Assembly (NCBI GenBank): GCA_032622095.1
Contig: CP136069.1
Span: forward strand, 122,316,126 to 122,380,125
Direction of reading: 5' to 3'
DNA length: 64,000 bases
Source: Siphonodentalium dalli
Taxonomy: Eukaryota; Mollusca; Scaphopoda; Gadilida; Siphonodentaliidae
Part shown: positions 11,829-23,000 of the stretch, one piece after another
Position numbering within the stretch: position 1 is the stretch's first letter
Layout of the letters: each line of letters opens with the position of its first letter
The notes under the pieces: model-generated
The model's database searches: none
What the model saw: only the letters and a program-made list of their open reading frames with translations
What the model was told of the DNA's origin: nothing
Translations under genes and position numbers: made by a program

Positions 11829-12270
11829 TGGTGGTTATAATACACCAAATACAAATTAGTAGAGTGATTTCCCCTGGCACCCCAAACTAGGATCATCACA
11901 ATAAAACTCCTGGCCGCTACATGATGAAAAGTGCACGAAAAAGCACAAACGTGTTTCCAGACGAGAAACATGAAATATAACCGCATGGTGAACGGTTACA
12001 GCTGTCAAATTAACGAATAATGTATGGGAGGTGGTGGTGTTTTTTTTCGATTTCATTTTTTCTCCATGTTGAGTGTAATGTGACGTTTGTCAAAACTGCA
12101 GTGTGACGCAATATGCTACGCTGACAAGTACTTTTGGGTACCATTTTCGTGTTTCAAAAAGGACGTTCTTTAATGTTTGATTCTCGTGAAGGGTCAACCC
12201 TTTCCTGCGAATACAGGCCAGCGGGTTCTGTTAACACTGAGGCCTATGCAAATCATTTGGTGTATTGTAA
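11829..12270 (+). repeat. 440-bp direct repeat, left copy
   Basis: Strongly similar, in the same orientation, to 13126-13578. Shared landmarks are AGTGATTTCCCCTG, AAAAGTGCACGAAAAA, ATGGTGAACGGTTA, GGGTCAACCCTTTCCTGCGA and GTTAACACTGAGGCCTATGC. The two copies differ by many substitutions and small indels, so the duplication is old. It may be a pair of long terminal repeats or a simple tandem duplication with an 855-bp middle. Confidence 0.8.
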
Positions 12271-13125
12271 CTTATATTGAAAAATTGTCGTTTTTCAGAT
12301 TTTTGCTCTGAAACATGTTCCGTGTTCACTATTCCCATAAAACAAATTGGAAACATAAAGCACGCGATACGACAGATTATTTTGCGTGGGAACCGTCCAA
12401 TAAAATTGAAAGTTAAAGCCTCTGATGCCATTTCTGCTTCTCGTCGTAGAACCGAAAATTGCCATTTCGACCTGTTTGGGGCCCATGTGTGCCCCTTTAA
12501 TGAATGTGAGACCATATTTTTGGGCGCCCGACAACCTAGACGAACGCCGAGGCAGATTTGTCGGGTTTGGGCACGACATGGGAGTAAAGCGTGACGTCGT
12601 TATGGACTATAATCTAACATATGATGCAATATCGGACCAGTATCGGATCAAACGAAGTTGAATTGCCCCTTTAAGATGACAGGTTGACGAAAATGCCTAC
12701 CCTGGAAGTTTGCAGAAATGGTTTGACGACCCAACGCGCCCAAATTTCCGCCAATAAATGCATTCTTGTGAAAGGACAATTTTGGTTTTCTCTCGAATTT
12801 TTTTCTCGAAAATTAGGTAGGTGCGCCCAATGTGAAACGTAAGTGCGCACAATTCGCCGTTCCGGAAGTGGTATCTGCAAGCTATCAGATCGACTTCATG
12901 TATGTATGTCGTCATTGTTTACTTTGCCAAAATGCAGCTAAAATGAAAAAAAATGGATATTCAAGCCAAGTTAAATTTTTAGCACATTCAGATATGGGTG
13001 GTGGCAGAAAGTGGTTAATAAAGTAAGAACACAGACATGTTTGGAATCAAATTTATTTATTTTGACGTGAGTATATAAATGGACGCTATTTAATATCGTT
13101 TGGGCGACTTTCTTATCTTTCCAGT
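12271..13125. other. middle segment between the 440-bp repeats
   Basis: 855 bp between the two direct repeats. Frames are open on both strands around 12277-12660 (about 100 codons), but no reverse transcriptase, protease, integrase or transposase motif is visible, and no clear primer-binding site follows the left repeat. I assign no function. Confidence 0.35.
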
Positions 13126-13578
13126 GATCACTATAGGTTATAACACACCACACACAAATTAGTAGTGTAATTTCCCCTGTCACCCCACAAGCTAAGATCA
13201 GCATAAAAATTCCTGGCAGCTGAATGGTCAATGATACATGGATGAAAAGTGCACGAAAAATTGCACACACGTGTTTCCCGACGAGAACCATCAAATATAG
13301 CCACATGGTGAACGGTTATGGTCGTCGAATTGACGAATAATTTATGGGAGGTGTTGGTGTTTTTTTCTTTTTTTCGATGTCATTTTTTTTGTCTGCATTT
13401 TGACACTGCAGTTTGACGCAATACGTTAACAAGTACTTTTGGGCACATTTTCTTGTGTCAAAAAGGAAGTTCTTTAATTTTTGATACTCACGCAGGGTCA
13501 ACCCTTTCCTGCGAATATAGCCCGGTGGGATCTGTTAACACTGAGGCCTATGCAAATAATTTGGTGTATTGTAACCTG
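13126..13578 (+). repeat. 440-bp direct repeat, right copy
   Basis: Second copy of the repeat at 11829-12270, same orientation, with an extra short insertion near 13225 (AATGGTCAATGATACATGG) and a longer T-run region. Confidence 0.8.
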
Positions 13579-13654
13579 GTTCTTGTGGTTAGAAGGAACT
13601 AAACAAGTAGAATTGTATACGCCCCTTTGGCTGCTTGCATATATTGATTTTACA

Positions 13655-14430
13655 CCACGTATTATCACTTTCGGTGAGTTACACTGCCTTCCTATATATG
13701 ATTATGTGTCAACAGTATAGTATAGTCCAAAATGGTCGCCGTCCAGGAGCTAAAATAGCGGATCCATGCCATTTCTCGGCCACTTGACTCATAAGGATCA
13801 ATTGAAGTCACTTGGCCGTTTGCGCTCCAAAATACACGGAATACTATTCCATGTTTGAGTTTTCCCGATATAGAAATATGTCGATAAACACTTGAACTAT
13901 CTTTCTACGAGCAGTATAATTATGTTCCAGAAAGACGCATTGTCATGAAAAATACAACTTTGAACCAGATGTTTTGGTACCAAAAAAAAAACAGCCATTT
14001 GCATGGCATGGGCCATAAAAGAGCGTTCCATGTTAGTCTATTCTTGATATGGTAGAAATACAGAGCGTTTGTTTCGCTTCTGTGTATTTTCCTTACATAT
14101 CTTACACATCCTTCCAAATTACTTTGACAAAATTTGGAAGCTCGAATGAGCCATATCCGTATAAAATGAACATAATATCATGATAGTGTAGACTTCTTAT
14201 GTCATTGGGTCAATTATATATATATATGGGCGAGCATGTTTATATATGATCCTACATGCACATGACTGTCAATATGTTGTCTCTGCCACTCTGCCATAGA
14301 AAATGTAATGTAATTTAATATTCGGTTATACTAGGTACTTGTAGCTATATATATACACTTTATTTCTTAATATAATTGTTGGATCATGCAGATAGCATAC
14401 GCTACATTAATTATCGGGTTTATAACATTT
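13655..14430 (+). repeat. long dispersed repeat, copy A
   Basis: Direct similarity to 60848-61230 plus 63065-63690. Shared blocks include CGGTGAGTTACACTGCCTTC, TTTGCGCTCCAAAATAC, TTTTCCCGATATAGAAATA, TTGATATGGTAGAAATA, AATTTGGAAGCTCGAATGAG and TATATATGATCCTA. An inverted fragment of the family is at 38640-38790. It carries the recurring AAAGAGCGTTT-type motif twice (14017-14027, 14061-14070). Confidence 0.8.
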
Positions 14431-14556
14431 GAAGAACTGTTCAGATGTAACAGTTCAATACCGGCGATAGAACGACTTCAGATGTAACAGTTCATACACA
14501 TTGTGTTTACACTCGAATGCGAGTTAAAAACAATTCTGGCAATCGATTGGCGTATC

Positions 14557-14896
14557 CCGGGCGTGGACAACCAACTGAAAATGCGCAATCCAGCATCATC
14601 GCTGGGTCGTCCCGCATTTTCCAAGATGCCGAGACAAGGCAAAAACGAAGATCAAGGCAAAGATCAAGGCAAAAGTACAAGACAAAGACCAAGTGAAGAT
14701 TCAAGACACCTGTGACGCTGACCGATCCCGACCTCAAGACTTCTCCACCCGATCCGCGGCCTGACTGTTGAAGATTAAATACCAAAGAAGATTCAAGACA
14801 GGGCGTAAGGGCGATCTTCGGATGAGCCCACCACCGTCCTCGTGCCGCCCTTCGGGCGGGCACGCAAATCCTGTTCCTGCTGCTGATTGGCGTATC
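14557..14896. mobile_element. GC-rich 340-bp insertion with 12-bp direct repeats
   Basis: GATTGGCGTATC occurs at 14545-14556 and again at 14885-14896, bracketing about 340 bp that are clearly more GC-rich than the surroundings. A 12-bp duplication suggests retroposition or another target-duplicating insertion. Inside are short AAGATCAAGGC repeats, a small hairpin GCCCTTCGGGCGGGC and open frames on both strands, but no poly(A), tRNA boxes or known domain. The family is unknown to me. Confidence 0.5.
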
Positions 14897-14905
14897 ATAT
14901 TTCAA

Positions 14906-15197
14906 ATAAATTTACAAAAATTCAAGAAATATAATAGCCATGGCATCATTTAACAATGTGGGGTTTACCTAGTCTGATATGTATAAGATCCAAACACTGG
15001 CTTTTGTCAGCCTTTCAAATGGTGTTGTGTAGTGCATATATGTTGAGAAGTTGAAAATGCGTGGCTCGGAAAGTACTCATATACATGTATATACATGAAA
15101 AAGCATGAACAGATGTCGGAAGGGTTGGTCTTCACGACCTTGATTCGCCCACTTCGGTTAAAACGTTATAACACTGAGGCAGATGGAAAACATTTAG
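14906..15197. other. intergenic, nothing recognised
   Basis: Short AT-rich spacer between the GC-rich insertion and the LINE fragment. Confidence 0.3.
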
Positions 15198-15600
15198 TGC
15201 CTTCTTACATTGTCGAATAGATTGGTTTCCGAAAAATGCAGGAAAATAGCATATATTGCTCTGGTGAAACAAATTACGGAGTACTCCGCCACAATCTGGG
15301 ACCCGTACACGTCGAAATATTCATCAATGCTGGAAAAGGTGCAAAGAAAATCAGCACGGTTCATCACCAGAGACTACACCTCACGAGATAAGGGCTGCGT
15401 CACCAGAATGCTCAACAAACTAGAACTCCCACCTCTAGAAGAGTGTCGCAGAAATAAACGCCAGGCCCTACTATACAAAGTGGTTCAGGGGTCGGCCCCC
15501 GCAATATCTCCCGATAACTACCTGAAAGAAACAAACCCATCGAAAAGGAAGATCAAAGCATTTCAACCAAGTAGGAATCACACCAACACAACTTTTTGCA
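15198..15600 (+). pseudogene. LINE ORF2 C-terminal fragment
   Basis: The open frame encodes the region after the RT fingers/palm of a CR1/Jockey-like non-LTR element. Recognisable blocks are RKIAYIALVKQITEYSATIW, then DPYTSKYSSMLEKVQR, SARFITRDYTSRDKG, CVTRMLNKLELPPLEECR, and LLYKVVQGSAPAISPDNYL. No stop interrupts these 130 codons, but the 5' portion with the catalytic motifs is absent and the frame runs into a C-rich tract (15605-15640) where similarity ends. It is a truncated copy, younger than the one at 10.1 kb. Confidence 0.85.
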
Positions 15601-15689
15601 TAATTCCATTTCCACCCCCACCCCCCAACCCCCCTTGTACCTCATGCTCAGGCCTAATTTCCTATATATTCATAAGCCATGCTTCTATT

Positions 15690-16555
15690 TTCCCAGTATG
15701 AGAACATTAAGATATTTTAACCTGAAAATTTCCCCAAAAAAAAACAACTAGTGATCTAATTCCAGACAAATGCACACAGCTACCGACAACAGACCAGGAA
15801 ACACCGGGCCGACCATGGTTGTTCGGCCCGGTGTGAGAAAATTTTGAAAACTATACAAGAAAATCGCAAATCCTAGCATATGGACTGGCCTCAACTGAAG
15901 CTTTCCTAGTGTTGGAAATTTCAAACCTCATGCTCCCCCTCAGGTTGGAAAATTCTTCAACTGATGACCATTTATGTCTACAAGTTTGACCAAATGTAGT
16001 AAAATATTGTTTTGCTAAACTAATTAGCAGTTTTGTATTGGCCATGTGGTGTGCGACAATTTTTGAAATCTGAACAAGAAAATCGCAAAATCCTAACATC
16101 TAGACTAGCCTCAAGCCTTCCTACTGTTGGAAATTTCAAACCCTACACCCCCACTTAGGTTGGAAAATTTCCAACTGATGACAATTCCAATGACAATGTT
16201 GACCAATTGTATGACAATATTGTTTTCTTAAATTAACTAGAAGTTTTTGACTGGCCACGGGGGAGGGACCAGGACACAAGCTTTCCAAGTGTTGGAAATT
16301 TCCAACCTGTCACCCCCCTAAGGTTGGAAAATTTCCAACTGATGACCATTTCTTTCAAAAATTTTGACCAAAAATAGGAACATATGCAAATATTGGTCGA
16401 AAAACAATAAATTCCCCCCAATAAATTGTTTTATAATCAAACTACAAGAACATTTTCAACCTATTGTTGGTGTGAAATTTCGTTGTGGCAGGTATGAAAT
16501 TTCCAACTATTGAAAATATAGCTCTCTGCTGGGGGTGAGACACCCCCCCACCCCA
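15690..16555 (+). repeat. GTTGGAAATTTC-type dispersed repeat with internal tandem copies
   Basis: Three tandem sub-copies of about 165-220 bp (near 15890, 16110 and 16275) share GTTGGAAATTTC, AGGTTGGAAAATT and CAACTGATGA blocks. The family recurs at 30880-31480 with the same order (ACCGGGCCGACCATGG, TAATTAGCAGTTTT, then GTTGGAAATTTCC). Looser relatives occur at 29640-29800, 30600-30830, 46570-46950 and 52780-53000. Many blocks combine GTTGGAAA and TTTCCAAC, giving self-complementary sequence. Confidence 0.7.
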
Positions 16556-16569
16556 CACACACACACACC

Positions 16570-17060
16570 CATATAAAAAAAACCCAGGGTACAACCTGGG
16601 TGCAAAGTACCGTGGTACTGGTACCCCGGGATATTGGACAAACACCCCGGTACTAGTGGGACCTGGGTATACCGCGGTACTAGTACCTGGGTTTACCGAG
16701 GTGCTACCACCTGGGTATACCGCGGTACTAATACCGTGGTATACCCAGGTACTAGTACCGCGGTATACCCAGGTGCTAGTACCGGGGTGTTTGTCCAATA
16801 TCCCGGGGTACCAGTACCGCGGTATACCCAGGTGGTAGCACCGCGGTATACCCAGGTACTAGTACCACGGTGTTTGTCCAATATCCCGGGGTACCAGTAC
16901 CGCGGTATACCCAGATACTAGTACCGTCGTATATCCAGGTACTAGCACCGCGGTATATCCAGGTACTACTGGTACCGGGGTGTTTGTCCAATATCCCGGG
17001 GTACCAGTACTATAATGTACCCTGGTATACCACGGTGTGTATATACAATGCATATGCACT
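16570..17060. repeat. palindromic satellite, 24-bp unit, inverted array
   Basis: The basic unit is CTGGGTATACCGCGGTACTA plus GTAC. It consists almost wholly of self-complementary cores: GGTATACC, TACCGCGGTA, GTACTAGTAC and GGTACC. Unit orientation reverses near 16730. A higher-order block with TTTGTCCAATATCCCGGGGT recurs about every 85-110 bp (16787, 16872, 16981, and inverted near 16630). The reading frames on both strands therefore spell YTAVLVPG-like repeats that are not real proteins. The left edge (ATATAAAAAAAACCC) matches, in inverse, the edge of the related array at 25.2 kb. Confidence 0.85.
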
Positions 17061-17150
17061 TTATCCATATATATTTCTGCCCTACATTAGCACCCCCTGT
17101 GAACAGGTCCTCTGCAATGGGTAAGAATACTGGTTGCAGTGGGTAAAGAA

Positions 17151-17512
17151 ATATAGGTATAGATTGCTGCATATATTGAAGAAACATGGAAATAAAATAT
17201 TTCAGTTGTATTTGTTCCATGACACTTATAATTCTGAACAGCGAACAACATTTTTCGAGTTAACTGCTATAATACAGATTCTATCGAATGGTACTGTTTG
17301 CAGTGGTGGTCGGATTGGTTGCAACACCTGCAAACCCATCCCATAAACCACTGCGAACAGTACCATTCGATAAAATCTTTATTATAGCAGTATTATAGCA
17401 GTTAACTCGAATTTGTTTGTTCGGTGTTCAGAATACAAGTGCCAGGACACAAAGACAACTGAAATATTTTATTTCTATATTTTTCTTCAATATATATGCG
17501 GCATTCTATACA
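17151..17512. repeat. foldback (hairpin) of about 360 bp
   Basis: Arms 17151-17307 and 17347-17512 are reverse complements, with small indels, around a spacer of about 40 bp. The inner stem includes ATCGAATGGTACTGTTTGCA and the outer part GAAATAAAATATTTCAGTTG-like sequence. No clear target duplication was found. Confidence 0.75.
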
Positions 17513-18115
17513 TTTATCTACTAATCTCTATCAAATCTGTGACAAAATATATGAACACAAATTTCAAGAGCTATTCAAAGTCTCATAATATTTATCGGAA
17601 TACTAGTACATTGGATATTGTCGAACTGGGTGAAAATTAAAGGGGCACTAAATTTTTGGCAGTCCAAGCATCAAAGGTGTATTCTGAAAGTCACTCAAAA
17701 TGAAAAATGATCAACAATCATAATTATTTTTCAAACTAATATAAGTATGGTTGAATGAAGGCTAGTCTTTGAATGTATATGGTATTTTGTGGAACATATA
17801 GTATTATAATCTTTTAAACTAGTTATTTAATTCATGTTGAATTAAAGTAAACAAAGTATGAATTAAACCTATCCATTGCTTTTGCTCATGCAGGCATTGC
17901 AGGGTGGTGATGTATGATTGAACCCCTGAAAGACAAACTGACACGGAATTTGGGTAGTAAGGCTTTTTTCAAAATATTAATAGTGATTATAACAAATATA
18001 AAATATTTAAAGATACACAATCTGATTAAACACCTCTAACTTACTATTTCTTCAGGGTTAAACGATATTTGAATCGAGTCAAGGAACCCAACCATCAAAG
18101 CTCATAGTTATTTTT
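17513..18115. other. intergenic, nothing recognised
   Basis: AT-rich sequence with no supported feature. Confidence 0.3.
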
Positions 18116-18261
18116 TACCACCCCGAATATTTGGCGGCCTAGCAAAAATTCTGTTCACTTTTTCCAGTAGATATACGCGGATGCCATTTCAGGCATGTCT
18201 TTAATAGTTCTGGAAGAAGTCAGTAGAATTCTTTCTAGGCCGCCAAATATTTGAGGTGGTG
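18116..18261. repeat. short inverted repeat
   Basis: Arms of about 38 bp (18116-18153 and 18221-18261) share AATATTTGGCGGCCTAG and its complement, flanked by ACCACCCC/GAGGTGGT. The spacer is 67 bp. It may be a small MITE. Confidence 0.6.
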
Positions 18262-18368
18262 ATAAATAACACATTTTGAAAATTTTCCACATTTTTCCAC
18301 ATTGCCAGAGAAATTGTAATTAAGGAGTGTTTAGACGGATTGTGGAATTTTAAATTATTATGGCAATT

Positions 18369-18392
18369 CCTCTCTCTCTCTCTCTCTCTCTG
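18369..18392 (+). repeat. (TC)n microsatellite
   Basis: Simple dinucleotide run followed by imperfect pyrimidine-rich sequence. Confidence 0.8.
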
Positions 18393-19741
18393 CCTTTGTC
18401 AGTCTGTCTTTCTCTGCCTGCTGTCTTCTTTTCGTCAGCTTATTATTGTTCTTCAGCTTTTCTCTGATATATCTTCTTATGTCGGCCATATGTTCTCCAA
18501 TGGGAATTGCAACTTTATTACATCTACAAGAGAATAACATTTCAATTTAAACATTTAATTGAGTTGGATTCTAGATAATTCTTACTGTCCGTTTAAATCT
18601 GGCAATAAACAAGGGTAAATTCACATTTATTGATCAATTTATTCCCATAAGCTTTTTACTCAAAACATTTATTTTAGTGATGAGTTTGAATATATTGCAC
18701 ATTAAAGATACGGGGGGGGGGCCTTGTGGTGGGTATGCTGTTAAAATATTCATCCCCGTCAAAACCGCCACAAGCAAAAGAAATAGTAAGATATAGACAG
18801 ACCTTGTTCTTATGTTAATCAGAAATATGGCATAAACAGTAAGTTATTGTCAACTTTTCCCCTTTGTTATGTAAACAAAAGCATAAAAAGTTACTTTCCC
18901 TGGCTTGTATTCAGATCTGGGTATATATGGTAAACATAAAGAGCGTTATTTGTTTCTGTTATCATGATATGGAAATAATAAAGAGCGTTTATATCATTTT
19001 TGTGCGATTAACCAATATATTTGCGCTGCGTTATGTAAACAGAAGCAAAACTTCTGTTACACAACTTCTGTAACACGCACAGTCTCTTGTTTAAGTACAC
19101 CAGCGTACGTCTTGGCGACAATATACTATTTACGCGCTGATTAGGTATGGCATATATAACCCTAAGTTGTGATTGAACCAATGCTTGCTTGGTTGATTCA
19201 TTATGGTTCAACATTATTAAGCACAAGTCTAATAGAATGGCATTCACACAAATTGCTGTGATTTCTTATTAAGGTGCTTACTGTTGTGAATGTGACATTT
19301 CTGTTTGAAATTTTGCTTTTAATTGCTTTAAATTCAGGATTCATCGTGATTTAAATGCTCATGCAGTAAGTGTTAGCGGTGGGCATTACTGTTAAACTTT
19401 TCACATCCGTAAACACCAACATAAACAGAAAGAATGTTATATTAAATACAAATTTTTTTCTTATAACAATCATAAATATCGCATAAATAGTATGTTATTG
19501 TCAAGTTAGTACGCTTTGTTATGGAAACAAAAGCCAAAAACGTTACAGTAATTGGCTTTTATTTACATAAGAAAGTGTTAAATTTGAGTGATAGGTGGGA
19601 ATTAAAAGGTGTAACACTAGTATGAGTGGGAACCGAAAATTATGCCATCCGTGACTGCGACAAATCTTTATTTTTCGTGATCACGAATGTAATAAATTTG
19701 ATATAAATAATTTTTTAATAAAATATTAGAAGCAAACTCAC
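18393..19741. other. intergenic with AAAGAGCGTT motif copies
   Basis: AT-rich. The segment 18930-19000 holds two copies of the TATATGGTAAACATAAAGAGC-like motif (18937-18947 and 18980-18990) that recurs elsewhere in the window. A related block with GTTATGTAAACA and AAAGTTAC occurs at 18870 and 19520. No gene is visible. Confidence 0.4.
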
Positions 19742-20010
19742 ATTAAAAGATTCACTGGAAGATGTGTCGGACACTGTTGGCGATTCAACAGATGCTGCAC
19801 TGCTGTGCTGTTCTTGAGTGCAGCTGACACTGCCGGTTGATGAATGTTGTACATGTACATTAGTAGATGTGTCAGAATTCTATATAACCAGTTTCATAAA
19901 TTCACCCGTGGTCGATGACGTCAATGTTGAATTCTTCAAGATATCTCACACAGAATTTTAATGTCCTGTACACAATATAACATTTCTTACAACAACTTGT
20001 GTTTTTCATT
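19742..20010 (-). pseudogene. degenerate coding-like remnant, family unknown
   Basis: On the minus strand a frame opens at an ATG near 20006 with MKNTSCCKKCYIVYRTLKFC and then YLEEFNIDVIDHG. After a one-base frameshift it continues EFMKLVI, stop, and then 46 open codons rich in Ser/Thr/Gln (HSSTGSVSCTQEQHSSAASV and following). The last part ends in a good donor (GTGAGT at 19741 and below) and could alternatively be a free-standing exon 19742-19879. The paired cysteines and Ser-rich tail look protein-like, but I recognise no domain. Confidence 0.3.
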
Positions 20011-20067
20011 GGAATTCAGAAAAAAAATGGTGATCAGAAACTCTCACATAGCCACAAAAACATCAAA

Positions 20068-23000
20068 TGAAAGTGTCAATGACACTGTAGCTCAACTTGG
20101 AAAGGGAATAATTTAATGTATTACAGTCAATGGAGCGATTAGGAATGTGGAAAGTTGAATGTCTAATACTAGTTTATAGACATGAAGAGAAAAGTAAAAT
20201 CCAAGATGGCTGCTGGCGGCCATGTTTTCGTCCGAATGACCCCAAAATGATTGTATCCCATCTACATGTCATCGTTAACATCCATGACAAATTTTATGAC
20301 GATCAGACTAAAGGTACGACCTGTAGCCTATGCTAAAGAATTTAGTCATACAAAGAGTAAAATCCAAGATGGCTGCTGGCGGCCATGTTTTTTGGCCGAA
20401 TGACACCGAAATGACTTGTTCCCATCTGCATGTCATTATTAACATCTATGACAAATTTGATGACGATCAGACTAAAGGTACGACCTGTAGCCCATGCTAA
20501 AGAATTTAGTCATACAAAGAGTAAAATCCAATATTAACAACCATGACAAATTTCATGATGATCAGACGAACAGTACGACCTGTGGCCCATGCTAATGGAA
20601 TAAATTTTGAAATCCAAGATGGCCACTGGCGGCCATGTTTTTTGTCCGAATGACCCCAAAATGACTCGTTCCCATTTACATTCCAATTTCAACAGCCATT
20701 ACAAATTTTATGACGATCAGACTAAATGTACGACCTGTAGCCCGTGCTAAAGGATTTAGTCATACAAAGAGTAAAATCAAAGATGGCTGCTGGCGGCCAT
20801 GTTTTTCTGCCGAATGACCCCAAAATTACTCGTTCCCATTTACATTCCAATTTCAACAGCCATGACAAATTTTATGATGATCAGACTAAAGGTACGACCT
20901 GTAGCCCGTGCTAAAGGATTTAGTCATACAAAGAGTAAAATCAAAGATGGCTGCTGGCGGCCATGTTTTTCTGCCGAATGACCCCAAAATGACTCGTTCC
21001 CATCTACATGTCATTATTAGCTCAACTTTACTTTGTAAAGTTTGAGCTATTGCCATGGCTTTGTTGTCCGTCGTCCGTGTGTGCGTGTGTGCGTGTGTGC
21101 GTGTGTACGGGCGGCGTCAACAATAGAGGCTACAGGTCGTACCTTTGATCGGATCATTATGAAATTTGTCATAGCTGTTGACATCAACATTTGTACCGGA
21201 ATGATTCATTTTGGGGTCATACGGAAAAAAAACATGGCCGCCAGTGGCCATCTTAGATTTCAAAATTCAATCCATTAGCACGGGCTACAGGCCGTACTGT
21301 TCATCTGATCGTCATGAAATTTGTCATGGATGTTAATATTGACATGTAGATGGGAACGAGTAATTTTGAGGTCATTCGGCCAAAAAACATGGCCGCCAGC
21401 AGCCATCTTCGATTTTACTCTTTGCATGACTAAATCCTTTAGCACGGGCTACAGGTCGTACCTTTAGTCAGATCGTCATAAAATTTGTCATGGATGTTAA
21501 CAATGACATGTAGATGGGAACGAGTCATTTTGGGGTTATGCGGGCAAAAAACATGGCCGCCAGCAGCCATCTTGGATTTTACTCTTTGTATGACTAAATC
21601 CTTTAGCACGGGCTACAGGTCGTACCTTTAGTCTGATAATCATGAAATTTATCATGGCTGTTGAAATTGGAATGTAGATGGGAACGAGTCATTTTGCGGT
21701 CGTTCGGACAAAAAACATGGCCGCCAGTGGCCATCTTTGTTTTCAAAATTCAATCCATTAGCACGGGCCACAGGTCGCACTGTTCGTCTGATCATCATGA
21801 AATTTGTCATGGATGTTAATATTGACATGTAGATGGGAACGAGTAATTTTGGGGTCATTCGGCCCAAAAACATGGCCGCCAGCAGCCATCTTGGATTTTA
21901 CTCTTTGTATGACTAAATTCTTTAGCACGGGCTACAGGTCGTACCTTTAGTCAGATCATCATAAAATTTGTCATGGATGTTAACAATGACATGTAGAGTG
22001 GAACGAGTCATTTTGGAGTCAATCGGCCAAAAAACATGGCCGCCAGCAGCCGTCTTGGATTTTACTCTTTGCATGACTAAATCCTTTAGCACGGGCTACA
22101 GGTCCTACTTTTAGTCTGATCATCATAAAATTTGTCAAGAATGTTAATAATCACATGTAGATGGGAACGAGTCATTTTGGGGTCATTCGGCCAAAAAACA
22201 TGGCCGTCAGCAGCCATCTTGGATTTTACTCTTTGTATGACTAAATCCTTTAGCATGGGCTACAGGTCGTACCTTTAGTCTGATCATCATAAAATTTGTC
22301 ATGGATGTTAACAATGACATGTAGATTGGAACGAGTCTTTTTGGGGTCAATCGGCCAAAAAACATGGCCGCCAGCAGCCATCTTGGATTTTACTCTTTGT
22401 ATGACTAAATTCTTTAGCATCGGCTACAGGTCGTACCTTTAGTCTGATCGTCATAAAATTTGTCATTGATGTTAACGATGACATGTAGATGGGAACGACT
22501 CATTTTGGGGTCATTCGGCCGAAAACATGGCCGCCAGCAGCCATCTTGGATTTTACTTTTCTCTTCATGTCTATAAACTAGTATTAGACATTCAACTTTC
22601 CACATTCCTAATCGCTCCATTGACTGTAATATATTAAATTATTCCCTTTCCAAGTTGAGCTACAGTGTCATTGACACTTTCATTAACATTCACGACAAAT
22701 TTTATGATGATCAGACTAAAGGTACAACCTGTAGCCCGTGCTAAAGGATTTAGTCATACAAAGAGTAAAATCCAAGATGGCTGCTGGCGACCATGTTTTT
22801 TGGCCGAATGACCCCAAAATTACTCGTTCCCATCTACATGTCATTGTTAACATCCATGACAAATTTTATGATGATCAGACGAACAGTACGACCTGTGGCC
22901 CGTGCTAATGGATTAAATTTTGAAATCCAAGATGGCCACTGGCGGCCATGTTTATTGGCCGAATGACCCCAAAATGACTCGTTCCCATCTACATGTCATT

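Noticed and set aside
12277-12661. About 100-codon frames between the 440-bp repeats as a real gene
   Set aside because: Open on both strands with no domain, start context or splice site; insufficient support.
16634-17068. Long frames on both strands spelling YTAVLVPG-like repeats
   Set aside because: They are the automatic translation of a palindromic 24-bp satellite. Both strands and several frames give the same peptide and no start or gene context exists.
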